This document shows positions 26,972 through 36,000 of a stretch of 64,000 nt of DNA, piece after piece; the stretch's first letter is position 1; every line of letters begins with the position of its first letter. The notes under the pieces were generated by a model. The model was not told the origin of the DNA. It worked only from the letters and a program-made list of their open reading frames with translations, and did not search any database. The stretch is from Thalassospira xiamenensis M-5 = DSM 17429 (GTDB lineage: Bacteria; Pseudomonadota; Alphaproteobacteria; Rhodospirillales; Thalassospiraceae). The stretch is taken from positions 1,717,501-1,781,500 of the forward strand of contig NZ_CP004388.1 of NCBI RefSeq assembly GCF_000300235.2. The letters run 5' to 3'. The position numbers were made by a program, and so were the translations under genes.

Positions 26972-28015
26972 CTATTGCGCGGCTTTGGTTTCGGGTAAAT
27001 CATTCGTCTGATGATTGGTTTTGCCGTTAAAAAACCGTGTTGCCCCAATCGGGGCGGCAATGAAGTCATTCGCGCCAATGCCGGCATCCTTGCGTGCCGA
27101 TGCCAATCGCACCGGCGGTTCGTCAACCGGTTCTGCGGTCAGGACGAAAGTCCCCCAATGAATGGCAAGCGCCTGCTTGATGCCCATTACCTGCATGATC
27201 TGAATGGCTTCTTCGGGGTTGGTGTGGGCGTTGCGCATGAAATCGCTGGGCTCGTAAGCCCCGATCGGGATCAGGCCGAAATCGATCCCGCCATATTGTT
27301 CGCCCATTTCGGTAAACAGCCGTTCGTTCCAGCCGGTATCACCGACGAAATAGAAACGATAGCCATCTGCGAATTCAAGGATGTAGCCGCCCCACAGCAT
27401 TTCCTTACGGTCCTTGGTGGTGCGCGCCGACCAGTGATTGCTGGGCACATGGGTGATGGTAACGCCGCCATGCGAAAGGCTTTGGTCCCAGTCGAGTTCT
27501 TCGTACTGGTCGGTGGAGATTCCGGCCTTTTCCAGAAGAGTTCCGTTTTTAAGCGGCAGGATATAGCGCGGTGTATTGCCAATCTTTCCAAGGCTTTCGA
27601 TATCGAAATGGTCGTAATGATTGTGCGACAGCAGCACCAGATCAAGATCTGGCAACTGATCGATCCGCAATCCCGGCTGGCTGTATCGTTTGGGGCCGAC
27701 ATAACGGAACGGCGATGCCCGTTTGGCAAAGACCGGGTCGGTCAGGATATTGAGCCCGCCATATTGCACCAGAGCCGTCGCATGGCCGATCCATGTGACT
27801 TGCAGGCGCGCCGGATCGGGATTGTGGATCGCGTCCATATCCGGGGCCTCTGTCGGGATTTTGCCGTGCTGGTGTTTGGCTTTTGGCCAGTTTTCAGCAC
27901 CGAAATAACGCCGCTTCAGGAAGCGCCAGAATGATCTTTTGCCGGTTTCCGGCAGTGGATAGCGGTTTTCAAATCCGAATGCTGTGTGGTGCGTTGGGCG
28001 TTTTTCGTCAGTCAC
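26972..28015 (-). CDS. NAPE-PLD/UlaG-like MBL-fold hydrolase
   Basis: 347 residues. Active-site motif LLSHNHYDHFD and the preceding VTWIGHATALVQYGGLNILTD mark the N-acyl-phosphatidylethanolamine phospholipase D-like branch of the MBL superfamily. Further ligands appear in THVPSNHWSARTT, YFVGDTGWNE and LAIHWGTF. It starts with GTG. The FRYVGPKRYSQPGLRIDQLP segment is typical of bacterial NAPE-PLD homologues. Substrate is probably a phospholipid or N-acyl amine, by homology only. Confidence 0.85.
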   Translation of the reverse strand: MTDEKRPTHHTAFGFENRYPLPETGKRSFWRFLKRRYFGAENWPKAKHQHGKIPTEAPDMDAIHNPDPARLQVTWIGHATALVQYGGLNILTDPVFAKRASPFRYVGPKRYSQPGLRIDQLPDLDLVLLSHNHYDHFDIESLGKIGNTPRYILPLKNGTLLEKAGISTDQYEELDWDQSLSHGGVTITHVPSNHWSARTTKDRKEMLWGGYILEFADGYRFYFVGDTGWNERLFTEMGEQYGGIDFGLIPIGAYEPSDFMRNAHTNPEEAIQIMQVMGIKQALAIHWGTFVLTAEPVDEPPVRLASARKDAGIGANDFIAAPIGATRFFNGKTNHQTNDLPETKAAQ

Positions 28016-28150
28016 GCGGTCAAATCCCCTGATCGGCTGATTGTTATTTTGATCCTATCAATGTGTCGCGGATCGGGAATTGTGCAAGTGCGGGCTGATC
28101 AATGGAAAAGGCCGGAACCGCGTTTGGTTCCGGCCTGCATTCCAGTCGGT

Positions 28151-29104
28151 TTATTCGATTACGGTCACATAGCTGTCAAGCGGTGGAACGGTTTCGATAA
28201 TGCCCTGATCCTTGAGATAATCGGCAAAGCGGGCATAACGGGTGCGGTCAATAGCGGCCGGACGGAGCGCAAAGCGCGGCAGGGTATCGGCCCATGCCTT
28301 GATGTTAAGCTCGTCATCCAGGTTCGGATAGGCCGCGATAAAGGCCTGCCAGCTGTCATCGGGATGATTGACCAGATACTGAACGCCCTCTTCAAGCGCG
28401 GCCAGCATGCGGGCAAAGCGCGGATCATCGGTTTTGTCGTTACGCACCGTCAGGATCAGCTCGTCATAGGGCGGAACGCCTTCTTCCTCGACATAAAATG
28501 CCTTGCCCGGTTTGCCTTCGATTTCCATCTGGTTGAGTTCGAAATTGCGATAGCCGCCAATGATCGCGTCGACCTGCCCGGAATACAGCGAGGGCGAGAG
28601 CGAGAAATTGACATTCACCAGTTCGACATCGTCAATCGAAACCCCGTATTTGCCGAGCATCGTGCCGAGTAACGCATCTTCGAAACCGGCCAGCGAATAA
28701 CCGATTTTCTTGCCCTTAAGGTCGGCAATTTCCTTGATCGGCCCGTCTTTGAGGACGATCAGGCTATTAAGCGGGGTTGCGACCAGCGTGCCGATCCGGG
28801 TCAATGGCAGGCCTTCGGCGGCCTGTACGTGAAGCTGAGGCTGATAATTCACGGCAACGTCACCCTGACCGGCGGCAACAAGACGCGGCGGGGCGGATGG
28901 ATCGGCCGGTTCGATCAGCTCGACATCCAGATCATGCTTGGCAAAAAAGCCCTTTTCCTTAGCGACGATCAGCGGTGCGTGATCGGGATTGACGAACCAG
29001 TCGAGAAGAATGGTGAGCTTGTCGGCGGCACAGGCCGGGCTGGTCATTCCCATCGCAACCGCGCCAATCGTAGCCGCGGTGATCATGGATTTCAGGCGTG
29101 ACAT
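28151..29104 (-). CDS. thiY: Thiamine-precursor ABC transporter, substrate-binding protein
   Basis: 317 residues, NMT1/THI5-like periplasmic binding protein, predicted to bind a hydroxymethylpyrimidine-type thiamine precursor. Signal peptide with cleavage near TSPACAADK. The mature protein begins LTILLDWFVNPDHAPLIVAKE, the typical ThiY start. AGGAGGT lies 5 bases before the ATG. It is the last gene of a three-gene operon (ATPase, permease, binding protein) under a TPP riboswitch, which makes the vitamin assignment strong. Confidence 0.88.
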   Translation of the reverse strand: MSRLKSMITAATIGAVAMGMTSPACAADKLTILLDWFVNPDHAPLIVAKEKGFFAKHDLDVELIEPADPSAPPRLVAAGQGDVAVNYQPQLHVQAAEGLPLTRIGTLVATPLNSLIVLKDGPIKEIADLKGKKIGYSLAGFEDALLGTMLGKYGVSIDDVELVNVNFSLSPSLYSGQVDAIIGGYRNFELNQMEIEGKPGKAFYVEEEGVPPYDELILTVRNDKTDDPRFARMLAALEEGVQYLVNHPDDSWQAFIAAYPNLDDELNIKAWADTLPRFALRPAAIDRTRYARFADYLKDQGIIETVPPLDSYVTVIE

Positions 29105-29169
29105 GGATGAACCTCCTATCGGATATATTTTTGATGTTCTGCCCCGCAATTTTTCGCGGGGAATTCGGT

Positions 29170-29967
29170 TTATTTTGCCGGTTTCAGGCTGTCGGGCTGC
29201 CATGGCAAAGCCGCACGTAACGCCCGGTCGACAAGGAAATATTGCGTGATCGAAAACGCGCACAGGATCAGAAGGCAGGCAAAGACCATGTCGATCTGAA
29301 CCCGTGCATTGGCATGCAGCATCAGATAGCCAAGGCCGTGGCTTGATCCGACCCATTCGCCGATCACCGCCCCGATGGGGGCAACCGCAGTTGCGACCCG
29401 AAAGCCCGAGGCAAATGAAGGCAGTGCGGCGGGCAGGCGCACATGGGTCAGCAACCGCCAGCGGCTGGCACCCATGGTGCGGGCAAGGTCAAGGAAGCCC
29501 GGTTCGGTGCGCGATAACCCGTCAAAAAACGCGACGGTGACAGGGAAGAAAATGATCAGGGCCGCCATTGCGATTTTTGAGCCCAGGCCAAAGCCCAGCC
29601 ATAATACCAGAAGCGGTGCCAGCGCAAAAAACGGGATCGCCTGCGACACCAGCAGGATCGGCATCAGCCAGAACCGGACGGGTGCAAAAAGTGCCATCGG
29701 CAGGGCCGCCAAAGCCCCCAATGACGCCCCGGCAAAAAGCCCGATCACGGTTTCGGCAATCGTGTATCTGGCATGGTCAAGCAACACGTCATGACGCTTG
29801 ATCAGGGTCAGCCAGACTTCATAGGGGGCGGGCAGCATATATTTCGGTGCGCCGGTCACAGACACAACAATCTGCCATGTCGCGATCAGGGCGGCGATGA
29901 TGATGAAAGGCCGGGCGAGTTTCAGCAGGCGCCATTCGGTAAGCGGGGTGCGGGATGTCTTCGTCAT
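29170..29967 (-). CDS. thiX: Thiamine-precursor ABC transporter, permease
   Basis: 265 residues, six predicted TM helices. The cytoplasmic EAA loop of BPD-type permeases is recognisable as LARTMGASRWRLLTHVRLPAALPSF. The family is that of TauC/SsuC/ThiX permeases. Its ATG overlaps the stop of the upstream ATPase gene by 4 bp (ATGA), so translation is coupled. Confidence 0.88.
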   Translation of the reverse strand: MTKTSRTPLTEWRLLKLARPFIIIAALIATWQIVVSVTGAPKYMLPAPYEVWLTLIKRHDVLLDHARYTIAETVIGLFAGASLGALAALPMALFAPVRFWLMPILLVSQAIPFFALAPLLVLWLGFGLGSKIAMAALIIFFPVTVAFFDGLSRTEPGFLDLARTMGASRWRLLTHVRLPAALPSFASGFRVATAVAPIGAVIGEWVGSSHGLGYLMLHANARVQIDMVFACLLILCAFSITQYFLVDRALRAALPWQPDSLKPAK

Positions 29968-30788
29968 GCCGTGCCCTCCGCCCGGTTGAGTTCTTCGGCG
30001 GTGGCGCCAAGCTGACGGAGCAGTTCGGCCTGATGGCGGAGTATTTCCGGATCGGTGACATCGCGCGGGATGCTGCCCGCCGGAAGCATGGCGTCACTCA
30101 GGACCGCGGGGGTACCACGCAGGACATGAACCCGGTCGCCAATCCGAAGGGCTTCGAGCGGATCATGGGTGACCAGCAAAACCGTTTTGCCACGCAATAC
30201 CCGTGCCGCAAGGTCCTGAAGGCGCATGCGGTTAAGCGGATCAAGGGCCGAAAACGGTTCATCCATCAGGACAACCGGCCGGTCTTCCATCAGGGTGCGG
30301 GCAAGGGCAGCGCGCTGTTTCATCCCGCCGGAAAGTTCGGCCGGGCGCAAATGTACCGCATCCGATAGCCCGACCTTGGCAATCAGCGCATCGGCGCGCG
30401 CAAGATCGGGGCGTTGATTGCGCAGCACCGCCCCCAGCACCACATTTTCCCGGACACTCCGCCACGGCAGAAGCAAATCCTGCTGCGCCATATAGGCAAC
30501 CCGGCCGAAAAGCGGCTTGCCATCCGAGCAGGCAATATCCCCGCCCACCTCGCCATCAACCAGCCCGGCGAGATAGCGCAACAGCGTACTTTTGCCGACA
30601 CCAGATGGGCCCAGCAAACAGGTGATGCTGTTGGCAGGTAAACTCAGATCAAGATCATGGAAAATATCGTCGCCGTTAAAGGCCACGCGACCACCGCGCA
30701 GATGAACATCAAACGGCGTTGTGTTGCCCGGCATAACGGGGGAATTTGGGGAGGTTGCCGGTTTCGGCACTGATTCTGTCTTGCGCAT
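29964..30788 (-). CDS. thiZ: Thiamine-precursor ABC transporter, ATP-binding protein
   Basis: 274 residues. Walker A GPSGVGKST, Q-loop MAQQDLLLPW, ABC signature LSGGMKQR and Walker B VVLMDEPFSALD are all intact. It belongs to the nitrate/taurine/ThiZ ATPase group and energises uptake through the downstream permease. First gene of the riboswitch-controlled operon; the aptamer's 3' end reaches to within a few bases of its ATG. Confidence 0.9.
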   Translation of the reverse strand: MRKTESVPKPATSPNSPVMPGNTTPFDVHLRGGRVAFNGDDIFHDLDLSLPANSITCLLGPSGVGKSTLLRYLAGLVDGEVGGDIACSDGKPLFGRVAYMAQQDLLLPWRSVRENVVLGAVLRNQRPDLARADALIAKVGLSDAVHLRPAELSGGMKQRAALARTLMEDRPVVLMDEPFSALDPLNRMRLQDLAARVLRGKTVLLVTHDPLEALRIGDRVHVLRGTPAVLSDAMLPAGSIPRDVTDPEILRHQAELLRQLGATAEELNRAEGTA

Positions 30789-30792
30789 GCGA

Positions 30793-30889
30793 TCCTTCCT
30801 ACGCCGGTCTTAACCGGTTCAGGTTCAAAGGGTCGTCCGGCAACACCGAACCTCTCAGCCGATTCACGATCGGCCCCCCTGGAGATGAC
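30793..30889 (-). ncRNA. TPP riboswitch (THI element) of the thiZXY operon
   Basis: Read on the minus strand, the leader contains the invariant TPP-aptamer pieces in order: a G-rich P1/P2 strand AGGGGGGCC, CGGCTGAGA, a variable P3 region, ACCCTTTGAACCTGA, CGGTTAAGACCGG and GCGTAGGAAG. The conserved CTGAGA and CCTTTGAACCTGA boxes leave little doubt. The terminal GGAAGGA is also the only plausible ribosome-binding site for the ATG at 30788, so ligand binding most likely sequesters the SD and represses translation rather than using a terminator. Confidence 0.95.
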
Positions 30890-31292
30890 GGGACTATGCG
30901 CAGATCATGGCGGGACGTCAAGTATCGTTGTTGAATGTTGATATCCGCGTAATGGGACAAGCGAAATATATACCAAAGTTTATAGGGCTATCCTATGCCA
31001 TGGTGCTCAAAAGTGGAGGTTAATATTTCAGAGTATAAGTAATAAGAAATTTTTTTAAAGTATGTGTTCTAATGTGTGACGGTTGTCACTCATTAAAAGG
31101 ATTAATGACTGTAATCAAAGCAAATGAATGTTGGTGGGATTCATTGGCGTCGTGCTTTGATATGGTTTCATTGAACTTTGTTGTAAATGAGTTTTTAGGA
31201 ATATTTGCGTCGGGCGCTGATCTTTTCGGTGCGCCGAACTGCGAAGAACATGCTTGTGCGGCTGTGCGCTATGCAGAAGTCCGGAAAAGCTG
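30890..31292. other. A/T-rich region between riboswitch and CDI operon
   Basis: About 400 bp that must hold the promoter of the riboswitch transcript (leftward) and of the CDI operon (rightward). The 30930-31070 stretch is markedly A/T-rich compared with flanking genes. I cannot single out a reliable -35/-10 pair. It includes the weak small reading frame listed separately. Confidence 0.4.
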
Positions 31293-31293
31293 A
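31072..31293 (+). CDS. Doubtful small reading frame overlapping tpsB start
   Basis: 73 codons (MCDGCHSLKG ... RYAEVRKS), or 62 from ATG 31105 which has AAAAGGA close upstream. Its TGA overlaps the tpsB ATG (TGATG), an arrangement used for translational coupling. Cysteine-rich, no family recognised, in an A/T-rich stretch; it may be a leader peptide or chance. Confidence 0.2.
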   Translation: MCDGCHSLKGLMTVIKANECWWDSLASCFDMVSLNFVVNEFLGIFASGADLFGAPNCEEHACAAVRYAEVRKS

Positions 31294-32981
31294 TGCGTAT
31301 CCGGTGTGCCTTAGTGATGTGCGGATTGCTGGCTTTCTATGCGGATAAGTCTTATGCGCAACAGGTGCCTGAAGCCGTCCAAAAATCAATAGAGCAAGAG
31401 CAAATCCGTCAGCAGCAGCGCGATTGGGATTTCAATACGCAGCCACAAAGCAGGCCCGATATCAGGTTGGATGCACCTGTACCCAAATCCAAAGATGAGG
31501 GGCAGCCTGTAGGGCCGTGTTTCCCTATCGAGACTACGGAAATAGAAGGGCTGGAGGGTTTGGATCTTGTGCCGGATACTTTCGACCGCCTGAACGGCGA
31601 ATGTATTCGATTGAATGATCTGAACGATTATCTGAACGAGATGAACGCATTTTATGCGGATCGCGGATATATAACGACACGTGTTTATTTGCCAGAGCAG
31701 GATCTTTCAACCGGCATTCTGAAGATACTAATAATTCCCGGTAGAGTTGAAGGATTTGATTATGAAGGCGGAGAGCCCGCCGACTCTCGGATTTATTCGG
31801 CATTCCCGCTCAAGGAGGGGGATATCGTTAATCTCCGGGATATTGAGCAGGCATTAGAAAACTTTAATTCACCGCGATCTCAATCAGGGCAGTTCAAGCT
31901 ATATCCGGGCGCGCAGCAGGGTACTTCGATAATTCGTCTGTCGGCGGCAAATGAACTGCCCTTTGGCGGAAATATCACTTTTAATAATTTCGGCTATAAA
32001 AACACAGGGCGCCAGAAAACCGGGGGAAGTCTTTATTACGACAACCTTCTTAACCTGAATGACACGATCCAGATAAGCGCGTCCTCTACTGTTAAAGGGC
32101 TCACGTCCAGCGATACCTATTCCAGAAGTACAAACGGCAGCTATTTTGTTCCTTTTGGAAACTGGAGTTTCAATGTTGGAGCAGGATACAGCGAATACGG
32201 TTTTATCCTGCCCGCCATCAATCAGAATCTGCCGGTTTATGGTCGAAGCCATTGGGTTTCGACGGATATTCAACGCTTAATTTGGCGCGGAGAAAACGCC
32301 AAATTTTATGCCGTTGCCGGGCTTGAAACTTCGCGATCCAGAAATTTCCTTGATGATTTTGAAGTCGTTGTTCAGAGGCGTTTCGCAACCAAGTCAAAAT
32401 TTGGACTAAGCGGGCGCCTGAATTTCGAAAATGGCTATCACGATTGGTCTGTTAACGCGATCCGCGGATTGGATGCGCTTGGTGCAGAGCCGCCACTTGA
32501 TCCGGATATCGATCCTGAACCCCTGTTGTTCACTGCAAGTTCTGCGCTTCAAGCCAGTTTTGCAGAGGGACAGGTGCGTCTTGGTCACCAAATCAATGCT
32601 CAATACTCTGAAGATAATCTCGCGAGTTCTGACAAGTTTGCAATTGGTGGCGGGTATTTCAGCATCCGCGGTTTCAGAGAAGACAGTTTGTCCGGAAGGT
32701 CCGGAATATCGACACGCAACGATCTCAGCTATCGCATTTTTCAAGACAATGACGCGAGTGCCGACGTCGTCTGGGGACTGGACGCCGGTTATGTCGAACT
32801 AAGCAAAGATGATCGCGAAACCTATGACGCCCCCTTGCTTGTCGGGACGTCACTTGGGCTGCGGGTCAACTTTTTGGGTGCTTTCAATCTTGATCTGGTC
32901 GTTGCCCGGGCTCTTCGCAGACCCGAGGCCTTTACGGATTCCGGAATAATCAAATACGCGCAAGCGTCTCTGTCGTTTTAG
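31293..32981 (+). CDS. cdiB: Two-partner secretion outer-membrane transporter (TpsB/CdiB, ShlB-FhaC family)
   Basis: 562 residues. A signal peptide (MRIRCALVMCGLLAFYADKSYAQ) is followed by a helix-H1-like region, a POTRA pair (CFPIETTEIEGLEGLDLV ... LPEQDLSTGILKILIIPGRVEGF), and a 16-strand barrel ending in an aromatic residue (AQASLSF). The L6-loop motif of the Omp85/TpsB family is seen in FSIRGFREDSLSG (consensus V/IRG-[Y/F]). It exports the large effector encoded 22 bp downstream across the outer membrane. Low-GC promoter region upstream. Confidence 0.93.
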   Translation: MRIRCALVMCGLLAFYADKSYAQQVPEAVQKSIEQEQIRQQQRDWDFNTQPQSRPDIRLDAPVPKSKDEGQPVGPCFPIETTEIEGLEGLDLVPDTFDRLNGECIRLNDLNDYLNEMNAFYADRGYITTRVYLPEQDLSTGILKILIIPGRVEGFDYEGGEPADSRIYSAFPLKEGDIVNLRDIEQALENFNSPRSQSGQFKLYPGAQQGTSIIRLSAANELPFGGNITFNNFGYKNTGRQKTGGSLYYDNLLNLNDTIQISASSTVKGLTSSDTYSRSTNGSYFVPFGNWSFNVGAGYSEYGFILPAINQNLPVYGRSHWVSTDIQRLIWRGENAKFYAVAGLETSRSRNFLDDFEVVVQRRFATKSKFGLSGRLNFENGYHDWSVNAIRGLDALGAEPPLDPDIDPEPLLFTASSALQASFAEGQVRLGHQINAQYSEDNLASSDKFAIGGGYFSIRGFREDSLSGRSGISTRNDLSYRIFQDNDASADVVWGLDAGYVELSKDDRETYDAPLLVGTSLGLRVNFLGAFNLDLVVARALRRPEAFTDSGIIKYAQASLSF

Positions 32982-33003
32982 CTGCGGAGTTGGGGATTAA
33001 GTC

Positions 33004-36000
33004 ATGGATTATCTTGGCAAATTGTTTCCTGGTATTCAGAAAAGCGCAGCACTGCTTGCCGCAGTGCTTTATACGCTTTCTCCTGTAGTGGCAGGAGCCC
33101 AGCAAGCAGCAAATACAGACCGCTCTTCTGTTGATCAGTCGAGAAACGGGCTTACGATTTACAATATCAACACGCCCAACTCCAAAGGGCTGTCGAACAA
33201 CATTCACAGCAGCTTTAATATCCCCAATCAGGGCGCAATCGATAACAATTCGGCAACGATTGCCTATTCGCAGCTTGAAAAGGGTTATATCGAGGGTAAC
33301 CCCAACCTTCGCGCCGGACAGGAAGCATCGACGATCCTTCACCAGATCATCGGTGGTTCCCGCTCTCAGATGAATGGTCTGCTTGAGGTTGCAGGCAAGA
33401 AAGCCCAGGTCGTTATCGTGAACGAAAATGGGATTACCTGTAATGGTTGCGGTTTCATCAACACGAGCAGGGCAACCCTTTCCACCGGGCAAGCAAATAT
33501 CAATGCTTCTGGTGATCTGGCGGGTTTTGACGTTACGCGTGGCGATATTCTGATTAACGGAAATGGGCTGGATGCCATTAGCGGCAACCAGGCAAACGAC
33601 CAGATTGACCTGATTGCCCGAACCATCGCCATTCGCGACGCTGCCAAAGTCAGGGCGAAACAACTTAACGTCATTGCGGGCAGCAATGCGGTTGATTACG
33701 CGTCTTTGAGCACCGGCGAGATTTCCGGAAGCGGTGCCGTTCCGGAAGTTGCCATAGACGTTGCCGCACTTGGCGGAATGTACGCTGATTATATTCACCT
33801 CATCGCGACGGATGACGGGGTTGGCGTGAATATGAATGGTGCTGTCGCGTCGGCGGGAAATCTTGCTCTTGATGCCAATGGCAAGATCAGTCTTGGCGGA
33901 TCGGCTGTCGTTTCGTCCGGAGAGGCGACGACCATCAATACGACGGACGACTTTGAAAATGCGGGAAGTCTGAAAAGTGCCAAAGAACTTTCTGTGTCGG
34001 CAAAAAATATTGAAAACAGCGGACAGCTGAACTCGGACGCCAATGTAAGCCTGACAGCCCAAGAGACGATAGCATCTGGCAGCACCGGCATGATCCGTTC
34101 AAGCGGGGATACAGCTCTTACAGCCGGTCAGAACATACAAAACAGCGGTGTTGTGGCCGCATATGGTGACCTCGCTATTGATGCGCCGGATGTAAGGAAT
34201 GAAGGCGGCATTCTTTGGGCCAATGATAATGTCCAGATTGGATATGCCGCCGCAGATGATGGTCGGGCCAATTATGTTCTGAACCGGAACGGGCGTATTG
34301 AAGCCTATAGCGGTGACCTTGAAATCAAGGCTGAGAATATTGTCAACCAAGGCACTGCACCGACAGCCAATATCAAAGAGAATATCTATCAGTTTTACGA
34401 AACGCCGGGGCCGGTTAATCCAAATGGCGATATTCGCAGTCGATTGGTTTCTGCGACGTTCTTTAATGCAGATGGTTCTCTGAAAACGGAATACACAGAA
34501 GACTATGCTTTACTTTGGGAGCAGCTGTTTTCTGGAGACCTGACAAATGCAACGCAGCTTGAGCCGGAAATTCTGGCCCTGCTGCAATCATCGGCAATCG
34601 GAAGTGGTGGAAATACGCTTGGCTCGTCTTGGGTTACTTATTTCGGTCGTCTGAGCAGTAAAGCATCCGAAGCAGGCGTTCCTTCGATTGTAGAATTCAT
34701 GCGCGACATGATGGCGGACTCTGCGCGTGTGCCAGAACCCGTTGTTGCGCCAGAAGAACCTTCTTCTCCCGAAGGCGGGGAAGGCGCACCGGAAGCAACG
34801 CCTTCACCGGAGCCGGCATCAGAGGGGCCTGAGCCTGGTTCCATCAAGGCGGAATATCTTCCGCAATATCTGGCCCTTTGGGAAAGCCTGTCGTCTGGGC
34901 AGGCTATCAGTGCCGAAACACTTGCGGCCCTGAACCCGTCTTATGTGAAGGACGGGGCCATCCTGCCGGAAATCAGCAATCTCTGGAAATCGATCCGTTC
35001 GGGATCGGGCGAAAATTATACCATCTTGGTCACGATTACCCAGGACACGCTGAACGATGATGGTGTTCTGGCTGAATTGAAGGCCGGGCGAAATATTCGC
35101 CTTGAAGCGAAAAACATTAACAATATCTACGGCGCGATTCAGGCGGGTGAAAATCTTGATATTACCGCTGAAAACCTTACGAACACTTCGTTCGGGGCCA
35201 GCCAGACACGCCACGAAGTGCACAAACGCGGATGCTTTACCTGTCATGAAGGGGTTCTTGATTTTGCCGATACTTTCGGTGGGGTGATACAGGCCCATGG
35301 TGACCTGAATATTTCGGTTACCGATTCCTTGAACAATATGACAATCGGCAGTCGCAGTGCGGCGCAGCTGTTGGCTGATATTGGTGTGCATCTGCAAAGC
35401 ACCAGCAATCGCCTGACCGCGGAAGTTCCAAAACCCTCCAAAAGCACCATCGCGCCTACGCCGGAAATCTCGACACCCGGCGCAGCAACATCGACCCTTG
35501 ATAATCTCAAGCAGGAGCTGGAAGAGGTCCTTGAGGTTGCGCACGAGAATTTTGAGACCCCCGCAACTGGCGAGCTCGATGCATTCATGTCCTCGCCATA
35601 CCTGTTCAGTCGTCTCGATTTCGAACCGCTGATTGAACAGAATGAATTACGGGCATTTGAAGTTCTTGCCTCAAACGACCCGACGGTACGTCAGGCATGG
35701 GCAACACAGCAAATTCGCAATGCGCAGGTTCTTGGCGGCAATGGTGCGGCCCAGGCACGAAACGATTTGATCAGCGAGCAGCTTGAGCTTGCTCTTGCTC
35801 TTCCGTCCTCGACGGATAATGGCGCAAAGCCCCTGTCTTCTGTGACGGCGTTTCTTGACAAGCGCAACGGTGCCCTGATTTCCGCAGACAAGGTTGATAT
35901 CGTCGCGGGAGAGGTAAAGCAGATCGCTGGTGGCCAGATCACAAGCGACAGCGAAACCACAATTGTTGCCGATACCATCGATCTTGAACGCGGCGATCTT

